Positions 7,400-13,700 of a stretch of DNA of 14,981 nt are shown here, in pieces. Source of the stretch: an uncultured Lachnospiraceae bacterium (GTDB taxonomy: Bacteria; Bacillota; Clostridia; Lachnospirales; Anaerotignaceae); NCBI GenBank assembly GCA_944384285.1, contig CALWSX010000155.1, positions 1-14,981 of the forward strand, in the 5' to 3' direction. Within the stretch, counting starts at the first letter, position 1. Every line of letters starts with the position of its first letter. The notes beneath the pieces were generated by a model. That model was not told where the DNA came from. It saw only the letters and a program-made list of their open reading frames with translations, and made no database searches. A program made the position numbers and the translations under genes.

Positions 7400-8239
7400 T
7401 TAATCTAAATTTGAAACAGCATTTAAAGCTGCAATAAGACCTTCTCCAACAGCTTTTGATACTTGAAAAGGTCCTCCAGTGCAATCACCTGCTGCATAAA
7501 TATTTTTTAGATTTGTTTCCATATTTCTATTTACTTTTATAAAATTATTTTCCTTTTCAAGACCATCAATTAAACTGTCAATAGGAGGATTTTCTTCAAC
7601 AATAAATATTCCATCGGTATTAAAAGTAGTATTATCTAATTCAATTCCTGAAACTTTATTTTTACCAATAATTTTTTTAGGAATACCATTATGTATTTTT
7701 ATATTTTTATTTAAGGGTATATTAAAAATTTTTTTGGGGATAAGAATTACTTCATTACATATTTCTGATAAGAAGTTAGCATCTTTAAAACCTTCTTCAG
7801 TATCTGTAATAACAACTACTTTTTTATTTTTGAAAAGCATACCATCACATGTTGCGCATCGACTTACGCCAAGTCCTAAAAACTTTTCTTCCCCATCTAA
7901 TTTTTTTATTTTTGTAATACCTGTTGCAAGTATTATTGATTTTGCTTCAAAAAAGGTATTTTTAGCATTTATACTATAATAATTATCCATAGAAAATATT
8001 TGTATAACTTTTGCTTCTGTGAATGATACACCTTTTCTTTTTGCATGTTCAAAAAACTTTTCAGTTAGTTCTTTTCCTGATAAAGAAAAACCAAGATAAT
8101 TATCTACAAAATCAGCTTTATACAAAGGCAAAGTATTTATACAATTATGAAAAACCATAACAGTTTTATTTCTTTGTAAAACATTAAGCGCGGCAGACAA
8201 CCCGGCAGGGCCTCCACCAATAATTGCAACATCTATCAT
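7400..8239 (-). CDS. Thioredoxin-reductase-like FAD flavoprotein lacking clear NADPH motifs
   Basis: A 279-residue protein; ATG 8237-8239 is preceded by GGGGG nine bases upstream. Features of the thioredoxin reductase family are clear: the FAD-binding GGGPAG (8-13), ATG (105-107), the redox-active CATC (128-131, followed by DG) and the C-terminal FAD motif AAGDCTGGPFQ (249-259) followed by AVGEGLIAA. NADPH-dependent enzymes have GGGDSA after the CxxC and an HRR motif further on. Here the matching region reads VVVITDTEEGFKDA (141-154) and then LIPKK, so both are missing, and the protein is ~30 residues shorter than usual TrxB. Pyridine-nucleotide-independent, ferredoxin-linked thioredoxin reductases (FFTR type) are known from clostridia, and this could be one; that is inference. 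The role would be cytosolic disulfide reduction. No thioredoxin gene lies beside it. It is transcribed divergently from the zinc-ribbon gene. NAD(P)/FAD-dependent oxidoreductase is the safe generic name. Confidence 0.92.
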   Translation of the reverse strand: MIDVAIIGGGPAGLSAALNVLQRNKTVMVFHNCINTLPLYKADFVDNYLGFSLSGKELTEKFFEHAKRKGVSFTEAKVIQIFSMDNYYSINAKNTFFEAKSIILATGITKIKKLDGEEKFLGLGVSRCATCDGMLFKNKKVVVITDTEEGFKDANFLSEICNEVILIPKKIFNIPLNKNIKIHNGIPKKIIGKNKVSGIELDNTTFNTDGIFIVEENPPIDSLIDGLEKENNFIKVNRNMETNLKNIYAAGDCTGGPFQVSKAVGEGLIAALNAVSNLD

Positions 8240-8284
8240 AAATATATACCCCCATAGTAATATATATATTATTTTTTTATATCC

Positions 8285-8314
8285 TATGTATTTTTTTTAT
8301 AAAATTACTTTCAA
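8285..8314 (-). promoter_or_regulatory. Candidate promoter of the flavoprotein gene
   Basis: On the minus strand TTGAAA (8314-8309) and TACATA (8290-8285) are 18 bases apart. The -35 box overlaps that of the divergent promoter. This rests on motif match only. Confidence 0.4.
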
Positions 8315-8323
8315 AATAGTAAT
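8304..8323. promoter_or_regulatory. Inverted repeat over the shared -35 region of divergent promoters (candidate operator)
   Basis: ATTACT (8304-8309) and AGTAAT (8318-8323) are perfect inverted copies around eight bases. They bracket both predicted -35 boxes, so one bound regulator could control the flavoprotein and the zinc-ribbon gene together. The arms are short and the region is AT-rich, so chance is possible. Confidence 0.4.
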
Positions 8324-8338
8324 GATTTGTGATATTAT
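8310..8338 (+). promoter_or_regulatory. Candidate promoter of the zinc-ribbon gene
   Basis: TTCAAA (8310-8315) and TATTAT (8333-8338) are 17 bases apart. The predicted start of transcription falls just before the AGGAGGGG ribosome binding site at 8350-8357, giving a short leader. Confidence 0.45.
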
Positions 8339-8361
8339 TTTATTGGAATAGGAGGGGCTAT

Positions 8362-8652
8362 ATGTTTTTTATAGGTATTTTTGGTATAACACAAAAAGAG
8401 TATGATTTAGATTATGAATATTCAGGAGTTTGTGAAAAATGTGGAGAAATATATAAATATGAAGTTATAGTTACTTATAATTGTTTTCATTTCTTTTTTA
8501 TCCCTATTTTCAAATGGGGAAGAAAATACTATGCACATAAAATGTGTTGTGATGAATATTATGAAATAAATGAAGAAACAGGTAAGCAGATAGAAAAGGG
8601 AAATAATGTAATTTTAAATCATACTAATATGAATAGAATTTATATTAATTAA
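8362..8652 (+). CDS. Small zinc-ribbon protein (zinc_ribbon_15-like)
   Basis: A 96-residue protein. The start is ATG 8362, just after AGGAGGGG (8350-8357); an open extension back to 8329 runs through the ribosome binding site and is not used. The sequence MFFIGIFGITQKEYDL, then CEKCGEIYKYEVIVTYNCF, HFFFIPIFKWGRKYY and HKMCCDEYYEI matches what I recall of the zinc-ribbon family found widely in Firmicutes. CxxC at residues 24-27 and a second Cys pair at 62-63 (CC, where a more open CxxC or CxC is usual) would hold one zinc ion; C41 is extra. The hydrophobic FHFFFIPIF segment is typical of the family and too short to be a clear membrane span. Its molecular function is unknown. It is a single gene, divergent from the flavoprotein and closed by a terminator. 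Confidence 0.85.
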   Translation: MFFIGIFGITQKEYDLDYEYSGVCEKCGEIYKYEVIVTYNCFHFFFIPIFKWGRKYYAHKMCCDEYYEINEETGKQIEKGNNVILNHTNMNRIYIN

Positions 8653-8678
8653 ATATATAAATCAACTTATAATTTTTT

Positions 8679-8704
8679 GCAGGTCATTATTATGACCTGT
8701 TTTT
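8679..8704 (+). terminator. Rho-independent terminator after the zinc-ribbon gene
   Basis: CAGGTCAT (8680-8687) pairs with ATGACCTG (8692-8699) around TATT, followed by TTTTT (8700-8704). A G-T pair can extend the base of the stem. Confidence 0.88.
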
Positions 8705-8763
8705 ATTTTAAAATTTTTTATAATATATTTATAAAATATAAATGAGAATACATATTTTAGTTA

Positions 8764-8792
8764 TTGACAATATAAAATAAAAAATTTATTAT
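8764..8792 (+). promoter_or_regulatory. Strong sigma-A promoter of the tetR gene
   Basis: A perfect TTGACA (8764-8769) and TATTAT (8787-8792) are separated by 17 bases. This is the best promoter in the window. The predicted transcription start, near 8799, abuts the operator palindrome. Confidence 0.8.
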
Positions 8793-8799
8793 ATTAATA

Positions 8800-8812
8800 T
8801 GAACAATGTTCA
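8800..8812. promoter_or_regulatory. Operator 1: palindrome TGAACAATGTTCA
   Basis: A perfect 6-1-6 inverted repeat lies at the predicted transcription start of the TetR-family gene. Its near-copy at 9423-9435 precedes the membrane protein gene. Position, symmetry and duplication strongly suggest the autoregulatory binding site of the TetR protein. Confidence 0.75.
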
Positions 8813-8830
8813 AGTTGTAGGAGGTATAGT

Positions 8831-9385
8831 TTGAATAAGCAAATAATAACTCAAAATGAAATTTTAAAAATAAGTAAAAATTTTATTTTAGATAAAGGTT
8901 TTGTATCATTTAATATACGTACAATAGCTAAAGAATGTGGTATATCTGTTGGTACTATATATAATTATTTCCCATCAAAGTCCGAGTTGATTATTGCAAC
9001 GGTAGAAAGTGTTTGGAAAGAAATTTTTGAGCCACTTAATAATTTAATTTATATTGATAATTTTATTGAAGTAATTAAAAAGATATATGAAACTATTAAA
9101 AATGGAAATTATAAATATCCTGAATTTTTTTCTGTACATTCTTTAAGTTTTGCTTCAGAAGGAAAAGATGAGGCAATTAAAATGATGAATTTTTATTTTT
9201 ACAGATTAAAAGAAATTCTTTTATCTGTGTTAAGGAATGATAAATGTATTAAAGAGAAAATATTTAACGATAGTTTTTCTGACAAACAATTTGTTGATTA
9301 TATTTTTACCTTAATACTATCTTCTTTGTTAAATGAAGAAGAAATAGAACCTCTATTAATATTTATTTCAAATTATATTTATTAG
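8831..9385 (+). CDS. TetR/AcrR-family transcriptional regulator
   Basis: A 184-residue protein with a TTG start at 8831, accepted because AGGAGG (8819-8824) lies six bases upstream and no ATG occurs before the DNA-binding domain. Residues ~8-52 form the TetR helix-turn-helix: ILKISKNFILDKGFVSFNIR, TIAKECGISVGTIYNYFPSK, then SELI. The rest (~55-184) is helical and poorly conserved, as usual for the ligand-binding and dimer domain, so the effector cannot be told. TetR proteins usually repress their own and adjacent genes until a small ligand releases them. A palindrome at the start of its own transcript and a second copy before the next gene support autoregulation plus control of that membrane protein. 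A perfect hairpin terminator follows the stop at once. Confidence 0.92.
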   Translation: MNKQIITQNEILKISKNFILDKGFVSFNIRTIAKECGISVGTIYNYFPSKSELIIATVESVWKEIFEPLNNLIYIDNFIEVIKKIYETIKNGNYKYPEFFSVHSLSFASEGKDEAIKMMNFYFYRLKEILLSVLRNDKCIKEKIFNDSFSDKQFVDYIFTLILSSLLNEEEIEPLLIFISNYIY

Positions 9386-9414
9386 TTATTCCCAATAAAT
9401 GGGAATAATTTTTT
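9386..9414 (+). terminator. Terminator or attenuator between tetR and the membrane protein gene
   Basis: TTATTCCCA (9386-9394) pairs perfectly with TGGGAATAA (9400-9408) around ATAAA, followed by TTTTTT (9409-9414). It begins at the base after the tetR stop. Only 43 bases separate it from the next start codon and I see no strong promoter there, so partial read-through may feed the membrane protein gene. Confidence 0.88.
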
Positions 9415-9422
9415 AATAAAAA

Positions 9423-9435
9423 TGAACGCTGTTCA
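9423..9435. promoter_or_regulatory. Operator 2: palindrome TGAACGCTGTTCA
   Basis: The site matches operator 1 at 11 of 13 positions and keeps both TGAAC/GTTCA arms; the inner pair is mismatched. It sits between the terminator and the ribosome binding site of the membrane protein gene, where bound repressor would block initiation or elongation. Confidence 0.7.
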
Positions 9436-9457
9436 ATTACTTAAATGGAGGTAACTT

Positions 9458-9868
9458 ATGGTTAAAAATAAAACTTTATTATTAATTGCAGGTATTGTTT
9501 GGATATTTGCAGGATTTAATATTCTTATAATAGGTGTTTTATCATATAAAGGATATATTAATTTATTAAATTTATTTTATTCATTTATAATATTTATTAT
9601 ATTTTGGTTTATGATATTTAAAAATTTAGTAATAAAACATACTGGACGTATAAAAAGGTATAAAGAATTAAAAAAATATTTTAGGAATTTTTTTGATTTT
9701 CCTTCATTTATTATTATGGCATTTATGATTACAGTTGGAATAAGTATACGCATATTTAATGTTTTGCCAATATTTATAATAGCTATATTTTATTCGGGAT
9801 TAGGATTAGCACTATTTTTAGCAGGTATCAATTTTTTAATTAATTATTTTTCTTACAATTTAGAGTAA
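9458..9868 (+). CDS. Small membrane protein of unknown function, probable TetR target
   Basis: A 136-residue protein with GGAGGT (9447-9452) five bases before its ATG. Four membrane helices are visible: residues ~7-28, ~36-54, ~83-101 and ~106-130. Between helices 2 and 3 lies a basic cytoplasmic loop (IKHTGRIKRYKELKKYFRNF) followed by FDFPSFIIMAFM. A Gly-containing first helix (LLIAGIVWIFAGFNILIIGV) and the KHTxRIxxY loop recall a conserved family of uncharacterised clostridial membrane proteins, though I cannot name one. It contains no transporter or enzyme motif I know. The palindrome at 9423-9435 makes it the likely target of the upstream regulator. TetR neighbours are often efflux or envelope-stress proteins, but four helices with no nucleotide-binding or SMR signature does not prove efflux. 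Confidence 0.85.
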   Translation: MVKNKTLLLIAGIVWIFAGFNILIIGVLSYKGYINLLNLFYSFIIFIIFWFMIFKNLVIKHTGRIKRYKELKKYFRNFFDFPSFIIMAFMITVGISIRIFNVLPIFIIAIFYSGLGLALFLAGINFLINYFSYNLE

Positions 9869-9900
9869 TTTTAATTATCTTATATTATTTGTTTATTGTA

Positions 9901-9928
9901 AAAAGCCGTAGAATTTTATACGGCTTTT
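9901..9928 (+). terminator. Rho-independent terminator after the membrane protein gene
   Basis: AAAAGCCGTA (9901-9910) pairs with TACGGCTTTT (9919-9928) around GAATTTTA. The T-run is inside the stem's 3' arm and continues after AA. Confidence 0.85.
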
Positions 9929-10203
9929 AATTTTGTAATTTTTTATATTTATTATAGTTTATAAATGTTTCTAATTGTATTTTAGTATAAAAATGTATAA
10001 ATCAAATTATTTTTATATTATTTTAAATAAATTTAACTATTTTTGATTAATTAATAACAAAAATATAGAAGTTAATTATTCTTAAAATTGTGCATTTTTT
10101 AAGATGTACAAGCTTAAAATTCATTGTGTACAAAAAAAATAATTGATTTAATCATAATTTCAGTTAAAATATAAGAATAGAAAATTTTTTAGGGAGTAAA
10201 ATT
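9929..10203 (+). other. AT-rich intergenic region upstream of the FUSC gene
   Basis: No gene is visible. The 5' half is featureless AT-rich sequence. The 3' half holds two copies of CTTAAAATT (10081-10089, 10113-10121), two TGTACA palindromes 22 bases apart (10105-10110, 10127-10132), a candidate promoter (10143-10170) and the ribosome binding site AGGGAG (10191-10196). Confidence 0.55.
10143..10170 (+). promoter_or_regulatory. Candidate promoter of the FUSC gene with overlapping palindrome
   Basis: TTGATT (10143-10148) and TAAAAT (10165-10170) are 16 bases apart. The palindrome TGATTTAATCA (10144-10154) covers the -35 box and could be an operator. Confidence 0.45.
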
Positions 10204-12156
10204 ATGATAAATTTGTCTTGTTTTAAAAACTATTGGCAATTATTTATAAAGAGATTTAAAAATGCTTTTCCAACAATCTTATTTTACATATTTCAATTTT
10301 TATTTGTAGAAGTAGTATTTGGAAGCGAATATGTTATGGTAGTTGCTTGTACTACTACAATATTTCAACTTAGAAGAAACTTAGCCAATAAATTAATAGA
10401 TTATTTAATTATATGTATTACAACAATAATATTGAGTTTTCTTGCATTTGCTGCATCACAAACTTTAGAATTATGTATTTTAATTAATTTTATTGTTACA
10501 TTTTTCTTAGTATTTATAAAATGTAGTCAGTTTACTCCAAAAGAACATATGGGTTATGCTTTTACATTTGTTTTTTTACAGCTTCGTCCACCAACTTGGG
10601 AACAACTTCCTACAGAAATATTTGTTGTAGTATTATGTAATGTATTTTTAGTAATAGCATTGTTTATTTATTCTCGTTATAAGAAAATCTCTTTTGATTA
10701 TTATGAGCGTATTTGCAAAAGCTTAGATCTACTTGCAAAAATTCTTGATGATATTGCAGATGGGAAAATAACAAAAACAATATCTGAAGAACTTTATAAT
10801 GAAAGCAGAACATTTCATATGATGGGGTATAAAAGACGCCAAATTCTTCAATTACCCGACAGGAAAAAAAGGATTTATCATTTATCAGCATTACTTTTTC
10901 AAAGAGTTTCATATTTAATTATAGATAAAGATATATGGTATGATGATAAAAATTTTGATTACTATTCTGAAGAACTTCATAAATTATCTGAAATTGTAAG
11001 AGAGCTTAAAGAAAGCACAGATATTATTTCGCATAATAAACTTAATCTAAAAATCAAACAACTTCTTAATAGCTCAGTGAATCAGCCACACACAGGAATA
11101 TGTATTTTTTCAAGAAGTGTTCTTCATATCATTCAACTTTTATCATATGAGCTTAGTCAGTCAAAGCATAGTACATATTCTATTAAAGTTCCTTGGGATA
11201 CAGTTTGGTATGATTTTAAACAACAATTTTCTCGCAATCAATTTCAATTCCGATTTGCATTAAGATTAGCGATTGTAATGACAATAAGTTATACAGTAAG
11301 TTTTGTATGGAATTTTGAACATACATACTGGTTTCCACTTCATTCTTTTTTGTTGCTTCAGCCTAGTTATGAAGAAAGTACACATAGGCTTCTTACTCGT
11401 CCAATAGGTACAGCAATAGGATGTCTTGTTGTTCATCTTATGTATCCACACTTAAATGGAATACCTGGGATTTTTATGTTTTCATTAGTTATGATTGCTT
11501 TAATGTATTGTTCTACTCCAGGTACATGGATTCAGCCAATTTTTTCTACTGCATTTGCAATAGCAATGGCATCAATTACAGTTCAGGAAGTAGAGGCGAT
11601 TCAGCTTAGACTTTTATATTTGTTGATGGCAATGATACTTGTGCTTACAGTAAATTATTTTGTATTACCAAATAAAAAAGAAGGGCAATTCCAAAGAAAT
11701 TTAATGGAGCTTTACAAACTACAATCAAAATATTGGGAAGTTATTAGACGTAGTTTACACCAAGCGGTTGACCTTGGACAGTTTAGTGAACTTTTAGCTC
11801 AATTTCATATGATATATCACGAGATTTTTCAATATATAAAACAACAGCCATCAGATGTTACAGACAAATACCAAAACAGGTTACTTGTTTTATGGCATAT
11901 GTTTTCTGAATTAGAGCAAATTGAGGGATTGATACAGGCGGGTATTTTATCAAATGATGAAAAAGATATTTTGGACATGTTATCTATTGAAATACAAAAA
12001 CGTATTTATCCTCCAGAAAAAATAGACAGTATATCAATATATACATTACCAAAAGGTCCGTTAAAAGATATATTAAGACGTTATTTAAAAAATGCAGTTA
12101 TTTTATTTAGTACATCAGATGATGTAATTAAAAATATAGAAATGACGCTTGTATAA
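10204..12156 (+). CDS. FUSC-family integral membrane transporter
   Basis: A 650-residue protein; AGGGAG lies seven bases before ATG 10204. It has the two-bundle layout of the FUSC/aromatic acid exporter families. A first group of membrane helices spans ~22-157. A soluble helical domain (~160-345) follows. The second group (~350-488) contains FRFALRLAIVMTISYTVSFV, the conserved YWFPLHSFLLLQPSYEES and TRPIGTAIGCLVVHLMYPHL, fitting FUSC_2. A cytoplasmic helical tail runs to 650. Relatives include fusaric acid resistance proteins and p-hydroxybenzoic acid efflux subunits, so export of aromatic or amphipathic compounds is plausible, but the substrate cannot be read from the sequence. In Gram-positive-type bacteria such proteins work without the outer-membrane partners known from proteobacteria. 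It is a single gene with its own promoter and lacks the TGAAC palindrome of the upstream regulon. Confidence 0.9.
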   Translation: MINLSCFKNYWQLFIKRFKNAFPTILFYIFQFLFVEVVFGSEYVMVVACTTTIFQLRRNLANKLIDYLIICITTIILSFLAFAASQTLELCILINFIVTFFLVFIKCSQFTPKEHMGYAFTFVFLQLRPPTWEQLPTEIFVVVLCNVFLVIALFIYSRYKKISFDYYERICKSLDLLAKILDDIADGKITKTISEELYNESRTFHMMGYKRRQILQLPDRKKRIYHLSALLFQRVSYLIIDKDIWYDDKNFDYYSEELHKLSEIVRELKESTDIISHNKLNLKIKQLLNSSVNQPHTGICIFSRSVLHIIQLLSYELSQSKHSTYSIKVPWDTVWYDFKQQFSRNQFQFRFALRLAIVMTISYTVSFVWNFEHTYWFPLHSFLLLQPSYEESTHRLLTRPIGTAIGCLVVHLMYPHLNGIPGIFMFSLVMIALMYCSTPGTWIQPIFSTAFAIAMASITVQEVEAIQLRLLYLLMAMILVLTVNYFVLPNKKEGQFQRNLMELYKLQSKYWEVIRRSLHQAVDLGQFSELLAQFHMIYHEIFQYIKQQPSDVTDKYQNRLLVLWHMFSELEQIEGLIQAGILSNDEKDILDMLSIEIQKRIYPPEKIDSISIYTLPKGPLKDILRRYLKNAVILFSTSDDVIKNIEMTLV

Positions 12157-12179
12157 TAGTTTGCTAGTAAAATTAATAT

Positions 12180-12215
12180 AAAAAAGAAGGTGCTATAATT
12201 AGCACCTTCTTTTTT
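12180..12215. terminator. Bidirectional terminator between the FUSC and SLH-CAP genes
   Basis: A perfect 15-base stem (12181-12195 with 12200-12214; core GAAGGTGCTA / TAGCACCTTC) closes a TAAT loop. Its 5' side starts with an A-run and its 3' side ends in a T-run, so it can stop transcription in both directions. The stop codon of the minus-strand SLH-CAP gene (12214-12216) overlaps the outermost base of the stem. Confidence 0.93.
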
Positions 12216-13620
12216 ATATTTTTTCAATGAAATCAACAGTTATATAATAATTTAAACCTTTACGAGAAACACCAATACCATAATCAGAATATTCTGGATT
12301 AAGAATAACACTTCTTGTTCCTAATGAATCCATAAAATAGGTGTATGCACCGATAGAATCTTTAGAAGTACATATTATTTCTCCGGCAGAATTATAATTA
12401 ATTCCTGAATCAGAAAGTCTTATAAAAGGAGTTAATCCATCGCTGTTTGTGTAATCAGTATAATTATTTAACTGCATATTATCTGAATGTTCTTGAGAAA
12501 TGCCGGAAAGTATTTCATTCTTTGTTATAGGATTCAGTTTTTCTTTATATCGTTTTACCATTATAAGGTCAGCTATTTCATTTTTTAAAACAGAAATAGT
12601 ATCATCACTTATTACAGAGCTTGGATTTAAAGAATTGCTCTTAATTTGAATAAGATCAATTTTTTTATCAAATTTATCTCCATACATATATGCTGTAACT
12701 TTATTATCTACAAAAGTTACTAATGTAGGTGAAATTACTTTGGCGATAGAGTTTAAAGAACAGTCATTTATTGTAGAGTTTATATTATATCCATAATACT
12801 CCATTGTAGGTGCATTAGAAATCATTTCTACAACTTTATTATCTTTAAATCCAATTATAATAAAATTTTCAGGATTAGAATTATATACAAATTTTTCACC
12901 TGAATATTCTGTGGGATCAATTCTGTCTGGAGTTCCAAATTTTGAACTAACAGATTCTTTACCTTCGTTTATTATAACATCATTTTTTCCTATTTTAAAA
13001 CTTTTTCCTACAAACAAATTATATGCATTTACAAAAGCACATACAGCTTGTTCAACTGTAACTTTTTCATTAGGACTAAAATTTCCTCCTATACCAGAAA
13101 GAATTTTTTCTTTTTCTAAATATTTAATTGCATTTTCAGCATATTCAGATATTTCTGAAGAATCAGAAAAATCAATTTTAAGGTCTGTTTCAATATCAAA
13201 GTTATCATTGCAAGCTTTAAGAGTATTAAAAATCATTACAGCCATTTGTTCGCGTGTAATATAATCGTTAGGTTTAAATGTTTTATCGTCATATCCATTT
13301 ACAATACCAAGCTCATAAGCTTTTACAATTTTTGGTGATTTTTCATCCATAAAAGGACTTATATTTATTGAAACAGCAGGATTTCCAGTATAAAGGCTAT
13401 AAAAATTAATAGCAATTTCAGAGAAATTTTTTCTTGTTATATAGCTTTTCTTTGATTGAGAAAGAGAAGAGGGGATAAGACCAACTTCTTCGCCTCTTGC
13501 AAAAAACTCAGATGACCAATCAGACGTATTTGCAAATATTTGTTGTGTACCAATAGTATAAAAACTACATGGTGATACTAAAAGTGAAAGCGACAATAAC
13601 AAGCCAAGTATTTTTTTCAT
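12214..13620 (-). CDS. Secreted protein with three N-terminal SLH domains and a C-terminal CAP domain
   Basis: A 468-residue protein; GAGGTGA lies ten bases before its ATG. A signal peptide (1-30) ends QQIFA before NTSDW. Three SLH domains follow: ~33-79 (degenerate, ending YITRKNFSEIAINF), ~88-135 (GIVNGYDDKTFKPNDYITRE) and ~150-203 (ILSGIGGNFSPNEKVTVEQA). Residues ~213-325 resemble the CAP-associated N-terminal domain, with repeated GxNDVIINEGKE and YYGYNINSTIND units. Residues ~365-466 are a CAP/SCP domain with QEHSDNM (376-382), AGEII (412-416) and IGVSRKGLNYYITVDF (449-464). The CAP metal site looks incomplete: E414 is present, but Tyr390 and Thr435 occupy the positions where histidines are expected. 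SLH domains anchor it to the cell wall; bacterial CAP proteins of this type are largely uncharacterised. It lies downstream of the ABC transporter genes on the same strand, separated by a hairpin. Confidence 0.92.
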   Translation of the reverse strand: MKKILGLLLSLSLLVSPCSFYTIGTQQIFANTSDWSSEFFARGEEVGLIPSSLSQSKKSYITRKNFSEIAINFYSLYTGNPAVSINISPFMDEKSPKIVKAYELGIVNGYDDKTFKPNDYITREQMAVMIFNTLKACNDNFDIETDLKIDFSDSSEISEYAENAIKYLEKEKILSGIGGNFSPNEKVTVEQAVCAFVNAYNLFVGKSFKIGKNDVIINEGKESVSSKFGTPDRIDPTEYSGEKFVYNSNPENFIIIGFKDNKVVEMISNAPTMEYYGYNINSTINDCSLNSIAKVISPTLVTFVDNKVTAYMYGDKFDKKIDLIQIKSNSLNPSSVISDDTISVLKNEIADLIMVKRYKEKLNPITKNEILSGISQEHSDNMQLNNYTDYTNSDGLTPFIRLSDSGINYNSAGEIICTSKDSIGAYTYFMDSLGTRSVILNPEYSDYGIGVSRKGLNYYITVDFIEKI

Positions 13621-13653
13621 AAAATTAAATTCACCTCAAATAAAGTACAAATG

Positions 13654-13676
13654 CCGTAACTCATAAAGAGTTACGG
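13654..13676 (-). other. Hairpin between the ABC ATPase and SLH-CAP genes
   Basis: CCGTAACTC (13654-13662) and GAGTTACGG (13668-13676) form a perfect nine-base stem with a five-base loop. On the minus strand it is followed by CATTTGTAC, not a T-run, so it is a weak terminator at best. It may instead be an mRNA-stabilising or attenuating intercistronic stem, or the end of the ABC operon. I see no convincing promoter for the SLH-CAP gene in this gap. Confidence 0.65.
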
Positions 13677-13700
13677 TGTTTAAAGGGCGATTATTTGTTG

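Noticed and set aside
8329..8361. N-terminal extension of the zinc-ribbon protein
   Set aside because: It would be translated through the AGGAGGGG ribosome binding site; ATG 8362 gives the N-terminus expected for the family.
12911..13264. 117-codon plus-strand open frame
   Set aside because: It is antisense to the SLH-CAP gene, which has a signal peptide and clear domains; nothing supports the shadow frame.
13654..13676. Strong terminator after the ABC ATPase gene
   Set aside because: The stem is perfect, but no T-run follows on the minus strand, so it is reported only as a hairpin.
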